Positions 56,821-64,000 of a DNA stretch of 64,000 nucleotides are shown piece by piece (position 1 is the first letter of the stretch; the number at the start of each line of letters is the position of its first letter). The DNA is taken from NCBI GenBank assembly GCA_016709725.1, contig JADJMG010000010.1:112307-176306 (forward strand), read 5' to 3'. The position numbers and the translations under genes are program-made. The DNA is from Bacteroidota bacterium (GTDB taxonomy: Bacteria; Bacteroidota; Bacteroidia; AKYH767-A; OLB10). A model generated the notes under the pieces. The model saw only the letters and a program-made list of their open reading frames with translations. It searched no databases and was not told where the DNA came from.

Positions 56821-56851
56821 TTGCTTTTGACTCAACTTCTTAGTATATTTG
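56821..56851 (+). promoter_or_regulatory. Promoter of the toxin-antitoxin pair
   Basis: TTG at 56821-56823 and TATATTTG at 56844-56851 are separated by 20 bases. This fits the Bacteroidota promoter form TTTG/TTG-N19-21-TAnnTTTG. The ATG of the antitoxin candidate is 34 bases downstream. It is the best-spaced promoter I see in the window. Confidence 0.55.
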
Positions 56852-56885
56852 TAATGGAATTTAAAGCAAATTTCACTCATTTAAA

Positions 56886-57197
56886 ATGAAACCAAAAAAG
56901 ACCATTTATTCTAAAGCAGGCACAGTTGCTACAAAAAGGAAGATTGGGTTTCGTGCTGATTTTCGTCAAGTTGCATCACTATTGAAGATAGGTAAAACTG
57001 CAGCTCAAAAGGCAATAAAGAGCTCAAAAGCACTTGGGTTGACTATTACCTTTATGGAAAAAGGTATATTATATAGAGAACATCCCGATGGAACAAAGGA
57101 TATTTTAAATGAGCAAGATTTAATTTATGTCCCATCTAAAAAATCGCCATCTATCACTTTTAGAAAAGGAGATGTTTTAAATGTCCGCAAGTCTTAA
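56886..57197 (+). CDS. Candidate antitoxin paired with zeta-type toxin
   Basis: 103 residues, basic N-terminus (KPKKTIYSKAGTVATKRKIG). A helical segment (KTAAQKAIKSSKALGLTITF) precedes MEKGILYREHPDGTKDIL, a pattern seen in small proteins encoded next to zeta-type P-loop toxins. I know no named family for it. It overlaps the toxin gene by 17 bases in another frame and shares one promoter. That organisation, small gene first and overlapping ATP-binding gene second, is typical of toxin-antitoxin modules. Function is inferred from position. Confidence 0.75.
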   Translation: MKPKKTIYSKAGTVATKRKIGFRADFRQVASLLKIGKTAAQKAIKSSKALGLTITFMEKGILYREHPDGTKDILNEQDLIYVPSKKSPSITFRKGDVLNVRKS

Positions 57198-57924
57198 GCG
57201 ACTAAGAATTTTTGCTGGACCGAATGGAAGTGGCAAAACTTCTCTTTATTCTACTTTTGAATCAAAGTACAATCCTGGTGTATTTGTCAATGCAGATGAG
57301 ATTGAATTAAAACTCAGAAAAAATAGATTTGTTGATTTTTCGGAATATGGTTTTCAGATTGATGTAATAGATCTTTCTTTATTCAACAAGACTAAGGCAG
57401 CGCGTTCTCTAAAGCAAAAAGTAAAGAAATCCTCATACATAATAGATGTGGAAGTAAAGCAGGGAATGATTGTTAATTTGTCAGGTGAAACGAATGGATA
57501 TGAAGCGGCCTATGTTGCTGCTTTTATTCGTTGGAAACTTATGAATCTCAACAAATCATTTTCTTACGAAACTGTAATGAGTCACCGTAGTAAAATTGAT
57601 GAGATTCAACTAGCAAACAAGTTGGGATATCGAACTTATTTATATTTTATTTGTACAGATGATCCATTGATCAACATTGATAGAGTGAAAAATAGAATTG
57701 CAAAGGGAGGTCATCCTGTTTCTAATGAAAAGATTGAGGCACGATTTCATTTAACATTAAAAATTTTACCAAGAGCAATTCAAAAAGTTTCACGAGCATT
57801 TTTGTTTGATAACTCTGGAAAAAATATGAGATTAATTGCTGAAACGTATCAAAATCAATTACAATTAAAATCTGATGAGTTGCCCAATTGGTTTACTAAA
57901 AATGTTCTGAAAGATTATTTATAA
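57181..57924 (+). CDS. Zeta-toxin-like P-loop kinase
   Basis: 247 residues. Walker A IFAGPNGSGKTSLYSTF lies at about residues 10-26. FVNADEIELKLR has the aspartate used for phosphoryl transfer or substrate binding in zeta toxins. YLYFICTDDPLINIDRVKNR and AKGGHPVSNEKIEARF are typical of this predicted ABC-type ATPase/zeta family. Zeta toxins phosphorylate UDP-N-acetylglucosamine and block wall synthesis. Whether this subfamily uses that substrate is not known. An insert of about 50 residues (about 75-125) may be the antitoxin contact. No downstream partner. Confidence 0.88.
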   Translation: MSASLKRLRIFAGPNGSGKTSLYSTFESKYNPGVFVNADEIELKLRKNRFVDFSEYGFQIDVIDLSLFNKTKAARSLKQKVKKSSYIIDVEVKQGMIVNLSGETNGYEAAYVAAFIRWKLMNLNKSFSYETVMSHRSKIDEIQLANKLGYRTYLYFICTDDPLINIDRVKNRIAKGGHPVSNEKIEARFHLTLKILPRAIQKVSRAFLFDNSGKNMRLIAETYQNQLQLKSDELPNWFTKNVLKDYL

Positions 57925-57985
57925 TTATACATTCCTTTTTCTATTTAAGGTTTCATTTTGCAACCTTTGAAGCATTGGTTAACGG

Positions 57986-58290
57986 TCACAAAATATGGCC
58001 GCATGTCCTAAATATATTTGAAAGCATTGCTATGCCTTGTTCTGTTAATGCAAATGGCAGGTACCTTATTCCACCCTTATTGTTTGAGGTGCTAAAATTG
58101 CACCTCAAAGTTTCTCACTCCGTTTTAGATACTTCAAACATGAAGTCGGGTGGAAACCTTTTCATGTTTGACCGAACAGCTCTTTTAAGGTATTTTGTTT
58201 CGGTTTCATACAGTTCTGTCAAGTCAAAATCAAGCATAACTTTTAGCCCTCTGACCTCAAAAATTTGGTTTGAATTTTTTGAAGTTGATA
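57986..58290 (-). pseudogene. Decayed ORF6N-domain gene copy
   Basis: The complementary strand reads VRGLKVMLDFDLTELYETET, then KYLKRAVRSNMKRFPPDFMF, a stop TGA after EVSKTE, then in the same frame TLRCNFSTSNNKGGIRYLPF and ALTEQGIAMLSNIF. This is an ORF6N domain with an internal stop, no start codon, and a truncated end. It lies directly downstream of the intact ORF6N gene on the same strand. It is a relic of a second, diverged copy rather than a recent duplicate. Confidence 0.85.
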
Positions 58291-58300
58291 TAATGGATGC

Positions 58301-58807
58301 TTATTTATAACCGATTCTTTTCCGTTCTTTTTGTGATATTTCTTGTTTTTCCTTGTTTAGTAGATAGTTTATGGCTTCGTAAACATCTTTAAATTGTTGA
58401 TTGTATTTGTTCTCTAATTCCTTCAGTGTTTCTGAAATTTCATTGTAATTTGAAATAAATTTCTTGAGTGTAATAAATGCTCGGACGATGGCTATACTTG
58501 TCAATCTTGCTTTTTTACTTTTTAAAACGTTGGCAAGCATTGTAACTCCATGTTCAGTAAAAGCATATGGCAATGCTGTTTTTGGGCGCTTATTTAGTGA
58601 TGTCATCACAATTTGTGATGACATCCGTTCCCATTCATTTTCAGTAAGTTGAAACATAAAAGCTGAAGGAAAAATGTCAATGTTACGTTTGACGGCTTGA
58701 TTTAGTGCTCTAGTCTCTACCTCGTAAAGATCAGCCAGATCATAGTCGAGCATCACTTTTTGCCCTCGAATTTCATGAATCTTAGATTCGATTTGTTGTA
58801 TATGCAT
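58301..58807 (-). CDS. ORF6N domain-containing protein
   Basis: 168 residues. Residues 8-95 are the ORF6N domain: KIHEIRGQKVMLDYDLADLY, LNQAVKRNIDIFPSAFMFQL, ALPYAFTEHGVTMLANVLKS. A helical tail (LKKFISNYNEISETLKELEN) follows. ORF6N (KilA-N related) DNA-binding domains come from phages and mobile elements and occur widely in Bacteroidota genomes. The role is unknown; phage-derived regulation or exclusion is a guess. Confidence 0.9.
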   Translation of the reverse strand: MHIQQIESKIHEIRGQKVMLDYDLADLYEVETRALNQAVKRNIDIFPSAFMFQLTENEWERMSSQIVMTSLNKRPKTALPYAFTEHGVTMLANVLKSKKARLTSIAIVRAFITLKKFISNYNEISETLKELENKYNQQFKDVYEAINYLLNKEKQEISQKERKRIGYK

Positions 58808-59005
58808 AATAGAAGATTTTAAAAATATTTTTATTTTAAATACTAAGACGAAGGTATAGAAAAATTTGAATTTTTAGTCTGTTACTTTCCAATACAAAAA
58901 GTGATTGTATTGTGAAAATCAATCAACTAACACAAACAGGATACAAATTGGCAACAAATCGTATAAAAAGTTAATTTAATCATTGAATCCAAAAGTTTAG
59001 AAAAT

Positions 59006-60080
59006 TTACCTTTTAGTATAAATTTCCAGATTTAATTCCGATAGTCGTTCTTTCAAAAAGTCATTAGACTCCAAGTAAGAAAACTTTAGATCAGTTCTAA
59101 TTGTTCTCAATCTTTCTGCGAAATCCCTTCTAAATTTATATCCATAATCATATTTCTTAGGGTGAATATTTACAAAATATTTTGGCTTTTTCATTTGTCA
59201 TAAGCTAAATTTAATCTTCGACAATTAAGGTAATCAAATGCAAATCCAAAAAAGCAAACTTGTAAATCTGAGGGATCGCTAAAGCACAAATCATTTTCAA
59301 ATTTTGAATTTTCTTCCTGCAAAGTTGATATACAACTTTGGGATTTAAAAGTGTTTTTAAGAGATTCTCTATTTCTCTCATCATATTGCAATTGCATATT
59401 TTGAGTAATCCAATTTTCATATTTATCATTAGCTGCACCAAATGCTACCGGTTTGGATACACTACTTTCTTCAAAAATACTTCCTATAGTTCCATAAATA
59501 TGAATTACGGATTCTTCAATAAATTGTTTTAACATTTTCCTCATATTCTGGAAAGTATTTACAAAGAAAATACTCAATATTCCTGTCATAATTAAATGTT
59601 ACTATTTTTAAACAACGATTGGAAATCTTATCTGAGAAAAAATTTGTTTCTTTCATCCAATTTATTAAAATACTCAACCAAGTATTTTCGAAAGAGCGCA
59701 TGTTTTCGTAATCGGATTTATCAATCTGCCTTCGTATCCAAGAATGTGGTAGCAAATACAGTCTAAAGCTATTTTATTGAAATCATTTTTCAAATCCTTA
59801 AATTCAGGAAATTCATTAACCTCATTAAAAATTGATCGAGGGAGGAGATTTAGTATTTTCTCTCTTACTCAGCTAAACATTCAGTAAATTCTTTGATTTT
59901 ATTTTGGGGCCATGTTTGCTTTTTGGGAGATTAGCCAAAAGAGGATCTTCCAAGCGGGATATTATTTCGTGGACAAGATCAAATGCCCAACCAAATTCTC
60001 GATGTAGAGCTTTTGAAGCACCACCACCAATTACAACGTCATTCGACTGAAACCCACGCTGAAGATTAAGTATTTAGCCA
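59006..60080 (-). pseudogene. SIR2-like protein gene, broken by several frameshifts
   Basis: Pieces in successive minus-strand frames assemble into a SIR2-like protein. Near 60030 is DVVIGGGASKALHREFGWAF (NAD-binding glycine motif). After a shift comes REKILNLLPRSIFNEV. After another comes SWIRRQIDKSDYENM with KIVTFNYDRNIEYFLCKYF. Then, past an extra A near 59535, VIHIYGTIGSIFEES and LQVCFFGFAFDYLNC follow, and after an ATGA junction at 59191 a tail of 62 residues. At least three or four lesions are present, more than an isolated sequencing error. SIR2-like proteins of this kind often act in antiphage defence by NAD depletion. Confidence 0.75.
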
Positions 60081-60109
60081 AAACTAGTAATTATAGTGTA
60101 TTTAGGCAT

Positions 60110-60495
60110 GAATTATTTAAGAAAGTTCCAAAACTCTAAATTTGTCATTCATTATGGTTCATTTCATCCCACGAAAGAATGATTTGGGCAACGATGATTT
60201 TGTTGACGTTTTTTGGATTGGAAATTTTATCATTAACTGTATGTATGATAATAATTCACAACAAGGACAACACAAAAAGTAAAATACCCATAATTAAAAC
60301 ATATGCAATCAGAAGTTGCAACGAATATCACTCGAACTTATCAAAAACTTCCCAAAGGATTCGACAATAAAAATGATCAACTATTCCTGGCTAAATCTTT
60401 ATATATTCAATTCAACTAATACTTTTTTTCATTCAATAGTTGGTCACGCTAGTTTTTCCGGGATGAAAAATTCGGGGGGCATTTAAAAACTAATT
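60110..60495. other. Intergenic region with no supported gene
   Basis: A 63-codon plus-strand frame at 60179-60370 has a hydrophobic start but no recognisable family or ribosome site, so I do not call it. The minus strand also lacks a continuous frame. It may be remnants of the neighbouring SIR2-like locus. Confidence 0.4.
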
Positions 60496-60889
60496 TCATT
60501 TTGTATTAAGGCCGACTACACCAAATATTCCCAAATTTATTCGGTTTAGTTCATCCTCGGTTTGTTTTAAAAGACGGTTAAGCAGATCAAATTTATCTGT
60601 ATAAAGGGCTTTTATCTCGTCAGCATTCATATTAATGATAACTCTGCCATTATTGTTACCTTTAACATTATTGAAGCTATTAAAATACTTCTGACTGTCA
60701 AAAGTAATTAGATCTTCTGGTGTCACTTCCAATACTCTTGCAACTCTTTTGGAATATGCGATATCCGTATTTCCACTTTCAATTTTACTGTAACCAGCTT
60801 GGGTCATGTTTAGCTGTTGCGACATGTAATCCTGTGTGAAATTCCTTAGTTCACGTAAATTTTTAATTTTTCGGATATATTGCTCATAA
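60496..60889 (-). CDS. XRE-family HTH regulator, probable frameshift at the N-terminus
   Basis: The open part from the ATG at 60825 codes 109 residues starting inside an HTH (SQQLNMTQAGYSKIESGNTD). Upstream in the same frame, RKIKNLRELRNFTQDYM completes the usual XRE helix-turn-helix, but no ATG is in frame. ATG at 60889 (SNI...) becomes the natural start if one base is added near 60880. The C-terminal half (INMNADEIKALYTDKFDLLN) looks like a coiled dimerisation region. TAACTTTG on the minus strand at 60912-60919 is a matching -7 box. It may control accessory genes nearby. Confidence 0.78.
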
Positions 60890-60911
60890 CTACAGGTTAT
60901 AAATTATTAAG

Positions 60912-60919
60912 CAAAGTTA
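60912..60919 (-). promoter_or_regulatory. Candidate -7 box for the XRE regulator
   Basis: The minus strand reads TAACTTTG (then C), an exact TAnnTTTG match, 22 bases upstream of the likely ATG at 60889. No matching -33 sequence is clear. Confidence 0.45.
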
Positions 60920-61009
60920 TAAAATATCACGGATAACCTTTGATATCATTTTGAAGGAGGTTTCCTTTGTAATCTCTTCTTTATCTGATTTATTAAAAAC
61001 TAGGCAAGT

Positions 61010-61294
61010 ATGGCAACCATTTCTTTTATAGTATTTGCTTTGATCGTTCTAATTTCCTCAAATGAAATTAATCCAAAAACAAAGGTTCAAATTTGGAATT
61101 ATTCCATTTTCGTCCCGATTTTCATTTTGCTTGTGGTAGCCCTTATTTTCGGATCGAGCAGTTGGTATGCCTTAGGGGCGATAATTAGCCAATGTGTGAT
61201 CTCAACATTTTTTAGTATGGGGTTGATGTATTACCTACTGAATAAAAAGTTTAAGTTGCAGTCTAAGAAGTTAGAAACGCCACAGGAGAAATGA
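61010..61294 (+). CDS. Small membrane protein of unknown function
   Basis: 94 residues with three hydrophobic segments (about 3-17, 30-48, 52-77) and a lysine-rich C-terminal tail. No family recognised. It overlaps the next gene by four bases (ATGA), so the two are translationally coupled. Confidence 0.7.
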   Translation: MATISFIVFALIVLISSNEINPKTKVQIWNYSIFVPIFILLVVALIFGSSSWYALGAIISQCVISTFFSMGLMYYLLNKKFKLQSKKLETPQEK

Positions 61295-61893
61295 ATCGTG
61301 TTCTTTCTTCTTTTGTCATTGTTTGTTTGATTGCCCACTTTTCCATGGCTCAAAACGAAACATTAGATTTTTCTAAGGGGAAGAATAGACTTTTTTTATG
61401 CGAAGGAACCCCTCAATCAAAGGGATTGAAATTCAGTCTTCGATATCCTGAGAAATGGGAAAGTGTTACACCAGACCGTCCTAATATTGCATGTAAAATA
61501 GCCAACGACTCAACAGGTAGCGTCCAAATAATGGTAATGGTTAGAAAATTACCACAGATTCCAGATTCAGACGAACTGGAATATTTACAATCTCGGGAAG
61601 CCGTTTTAGATGCCTTACTTAGTGATTTCCCAAACAGTATAGAGTTAATTGTAGAGGACAACCATAAGATTGAAGGTGAGAGCGCAGTATTTGCCTTTTA
61701 CAAAACTGATGTTAAGCGATTGGACCATGTTTTTGAAATATCCTCCTACAACTACTTTTTCATATACAAAGACTTTAGAATAGGTTTATCTGCAGGAGTA
61801 TCTGTTTCAAAGGGCAAAGACTCAAAGATGCTTTACGAAAAATACATCAATATTTTCAAGCTAATCGCAAGCTCATTTTGTCATACGAAGTAA
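61291..61893 (+). CDS. Secreted hypothetical protein
   Basis: 200 residues. Signal peptide RVLSSFVIVCLIAHFSMAQ. The mature part contains GLKFSLRYPEKWESV and later FEISSYNYFFIYKDFRIGLS, ending with a helix LYEKYINIFKLIASSF. This loosely resembles PsbP-like or DUF-type proteins that begin with a YPxxW motif, but I cannot assign it. It is probably periplasmic and sits between two small membrane protein genes. Confidence 0.72.
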   Translation: MNRVLSSFVIVCLIAHFSMAQNETLDFSKGKNRLFLCEGTPQSKGLKFSLRYPEKWESVTPDRPNIACKIANDSTGSVQIMVMVRKLPQIPDSDELEYLQSREAVLDALLSDFPNSIELIVEDNHKIEGESAVFAFYKTDVKRLDHVFEISSYNYFFIYKDFRIGLSAGVSVSKGKDSKMLYEKYINIFKLIASSFCHTK

Positions 61894-61925
61894 ATGGGAA
61901 GATAATTAACGCAACTTCATAATCC

Positions 61926-62197
61926 TTGTCCAATATCATCAAATCGCTTTTATATGCATTGGCATTACTAATTGTAATGACCATATTCAATTTTATAATG
62001 CACTACCTTATCCCGAATGTCCTCTTCAGAGTTTTTGATTGGCACAATGAATTGAGCGATCTTTTTCAAGTAATTTTAGCTTTAGTTTTGGGGTTCCATT
62101 TTTTATATTACTGGGTCAAATATTTAGCATTTTAAGTGTAGGATTGGCTGCAGTGGTTTCTGTATATTTCCTATTACCGATTTACCATTTGGACTAG
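61926..62197 (+). CDS. Small membrane protein, possible frameshift
   Basis: Starting at TTG 61926, the frame codes SNIIKSLLYALALLIVMTIF and stops at 62135 after 69 residues. From about 62095 another frame reads VPFFILLGQIFSILSVGLAA and VVSVYFLLPIYHLD to 62197, a more natural membrane helix. One base change in the GGGG/TTTTT stretch near 62090-62105 would join them. No family recognised. Same strand as the two preceding genes, so likely one operon. Confidence 0.5.
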
Positions 62198-62485
62198 TTA
62201 TTTAGTGGTTATAAGTAACATTCTTTGGTGGATTATTTATCTTTGGACCTCACTTTTACCAATTAAATTTCTAACGTTTATGGAGTTTTTTTAGCGTTAC
62301 ATTGATGTCCAGCGTTAAATGCCATGTTTATACAGAAGAAATAAATGTCTGTCTGTTACTTTTCCCCATCTCATTGCAACAGCCTTTTTAATACTTCCAA
62401 TAATAGAGTTCATCCAACATTAATTCATGTTCTAAAATATTCTTCTTTTGGAAGTGATATATGAGTACGTTTAGGATTAAATGAA
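62198..62485. other. Intergenic region, nothing identified
   Basis: AT-rich sequence with no supported reading frame or strong hairpin. Confidence 0.4.
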
Positions 62486-63022
62486 TTAGTTGACACTGGA
62501 AAATTCTCTAAGTAAATAAATTGTGGTTTGAACTGAACTAGACCAGTTGGATAATGTCCCAAACCTAAGCACCTTACCACCATCTAGTATTTCTCGAATG
62601 CGCCCTCCAGACACAATAACTTCTTTATTTAGTTGAAGACCTTTAGTTGAAATTAAGCCTCCCTTTTTAATTGAAATTCGTAACTTGTTGTTTTTAGTGG
62701 AATGGAACTTAACGATAGGTCCAGTATAAGAATAATTACCTTCTCAATTCTGATTCAAACCACGTTTGAGAAATTCTTCTGTGGGACTTAATAGCTTATA
62801 CAAGGGTATATTAATTTTTCTAGCAAAGAAACTGCAGTAAAGCAAACTTGGAGCAACACACTTTCCTCTAGCTACTCTTGCAGGATAGTCTTTGTTTACA
62901 TGTATACCATCAGCCTGTATCGAACGGCACAATGTTTCATATGTTATTCCTATATTTTTAATGACGTGTCTAATGTTTGAAATAAATGTCAGGTAATCTG
63001 TTTTACATGACTCAATGGACTT
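62486..63022 (-). pseudogene. HTH-domain protein gene with in-frame stop and missing start
   Basis: One minus-strand frame is open from 63022 to 62486 except for TGA at 62744-62746. The first part, DYLTFISNIRHVIKNIGITY, ETLCRSIQADGIHVNKD, PARVARGKCVAPSLLYC and KINIPLYKLLSP, looks like an XRE-type helix-turn-helix. After the TGA the same frame reads YSYTGPIVKFHSTKNNKL, LISTKGLQLNKEVIVSGGR and LRFGTLSNWSSSVQTTI, and ends at TAA. No ATG is in frame upstream before a TAA at 63023. I take it as a damaged gene; function unknown. Confidence 0.6.
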
Positions 63023-63757
63023 TTAAAATATGGGTTATCATATCGTGCTCTGTTTTGGGAGTTACCTGTATACATATTTGTAAGAAATGAGATGCGTAAA
63101 TATAGTATGCTTTTCCATTGAATTTTATTAAAAGCATTCTATTTCTTCTGATACGGAAATGAGCATATTTTTTTTGACAGTAAGAAAATGTTACCGATAA
63201 CAATGGAAAGTAAGTAGTAAACAAAGGCAAGTGAAGCATATTAAAAATAAAATTGCTAATGTACTATCATAGTTGTGTTCTTTTTGTTAGCGTCTTTTTG
63301 TTGCTATGTTTGTGTTGGCTAGCCTCTTTGACTGTGTAGTGAAGCGGAACATGTAATGTGCCAAAAGCGTTGGCTACATAGCCACAAAAAATAGTGACAG
63401 TTTAAAATGGCGGCAACACCATACATGTATTTGTGGGGTTGGTCGAAAGCTTTCAGGTATGGGTTAGCCACTGCATAAGCCGTGCTTGTGGCTGGCTGGG
63501 GCATCAATAGATTCGTTAGGGACGAACATCATTTGGTATTATCCGTCAGTATTCGTATAAAAAAGAATTTCCAAGTGGATATTTAACTTTGCATAAATTA
63601 TATGTAACTATAGAAGATGAGTATTTCAATTTATTTAAGATCCAATAGCTAAAGGAGCTGGTTAGTAGAAAACTATTGAAAGATCAGTTTGGCGTAAATG
63701 ATGGGAATGCTCAAATACTATGTGATAATTGTGTTAAAAAACATTTTGGAAATTTAA
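63023..63757. other. Intergenic region with GTTGGCTA-type palindromic words
   Basis: No firm gene. A less AT-rich block at 63287-63520 contains GTTGGCTAGCC (63314-63324), GTTGGCTACATAGCC (63369-63383), GGGTTAGCCA near 63471 and TTCGT-TAGGG-ACGAA near 63502-63516. A fragment of coding-like sequence (LKELVSRKLLKDQFG, ILCDNCVKKHFGNLKARL) lies at about 63647-63768 in another frame from the edge gene. Confidence 0.45.
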
Positions 63758-64000
63758 AGGCACGCCTATTTACTTGCGGAATCAAGTTACGTTGACAAGT
63801 TTATCATTGACAGTTGTTATCACTACTACTCTTCGAAACTATCTAAGTATAAAAGAGACTGTATAAGAATCTCGATATTTGAAGGGGAAATATTAAAAAC
63901 TGATTTCTGGAAGGAAGATAAACACTTGGAATTACAAGATAAATACCGGGGCTTCATCGTTATCAGACCAACTGATCACTTTATTATCGGAAGAAGTATT
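63758..64000 (+). CDS. Partial unknown protein running off the right edge
   Basis: From 63758 (after a TAA) to the window end one frame stays open: YLLAESSYVDKFIIDSCYHY, LSKYKRDCIRISIFEGEILK, KYRGFIVIRPTDHFIIGRSI. No ATG at the start; an upstream fragment in another frame (ending GNLKARL) may be its N-terminus after a one-base break near 63768. The FIVIRPTD...IGRS pattern looks like a conserved core, but I cannot name the family. The stop is outside the window. Confidence 0.55.

Noticed and set aside
57975..58310. 111-codon plus-strand reading frame
   Set aside because: It is the complement of a decayed ORF6N gene; the minus strand carries the recognisable sequence.
60179..60370. 63-codon plus-strand frame with hydrophobic start
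   Set aside because: No family, no ribosome site, and it lies in a region of broken genes; kept only as a note.
63012..63239. 75-codon minus-strand frame
   Set aside because: Overlaps the damaged HTH gene's upstream end; no recognisable family or ribosome site, so not supported as a gene.

Overview
The window is AT-rich DNA from a member of the Bacteroidota. Evidence: five proteins carry type IX secretion (T9SS) C-terminal sorting domains, there are GWxTD, Omp28, SprB-repeat and DUF2911 family proteins, several intergenic regions hold -7 boxes of the TAnnTTTG type, and the housekeeping genes look like this phylum. The many single-base interruptions suggest an uncultured or draft genome with consensus indel errors, although some loci are clearly decayed.

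Layout. 1-2.1 kb: end of a GWxTD protein, tRNA-Ser(UGA), and a dense cluster of large palindromes. 2.2-11.6 kb: a small T9SS substrate, an idi gene with an internal stop, and a 2,583-residue PKD-repeat adhesin with a type B sorting domain. 11.9-15.2 kb (minus strand): LolA-like carrier and FtsK. 15.3-20.5 kb: a sulfane-sulfur cluster with a Crp/Fnr regulator, a TauE/SafE permease, two tandem CstB-like persulfide dioxygenase-rhodanese fusions and a single rhodanese. 20.7-25.7 kb (minus): SlyD-type isomerase, class A beta-lactamase-like hydrolase, AlkA-type glycosylase, RsmF-type rRNA methyltransferase, MFS transporter. 25.9-31.6 kb: DUF2911 protein, lipoprotein, sodium:solute symporter and PIG-L deacetylase. 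31.8-38.7 kb: Omp28-like protein, a large two-phosphatase T9SS protein and a lipid A-type acyltransferase.

38.7-51.6 kb is the metabolic centrepiece: moaA, moeA, TauE-like permease, mobA, moaD, moeB, moaE, fhs, fdhD, a NuoE-NuoF fusion, formate dehydrogenase alpha subunit and a moaC-moaB fusion. Together they supply the molybdenum cofactor, mature and build an NAD-linked formate dehydrogenase, and join formate to tetrahydrofolate. Five of these genes carry one-base interruptions as sequenced.

51.6-56.6 kb holds a fatty acid hydroxylase, a THUMP RNA methyltransferase and a lectin/SprB-repeat T9SS protein. From about 56.6 kb to the end the character changes to an accessory region: a zeta-toxin-like toxin-antitoxin pair, an ORF6N gene beside a decayed ORF6N copy, a SIR2-like gene broken in several places, an XRE regulator, a small membrane/secreted operon, a broken HTH gene and a partial gene at the right edge.

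I found no wholly new system. The best leads are the persulfide cluster with a cysteine-bearing Crp regulator, the pseudo-phosphatase/phosphatase fusion, the zeta toxin with its unnamed antitoxin, and the palindrome cluster beside tRNA-Ser.
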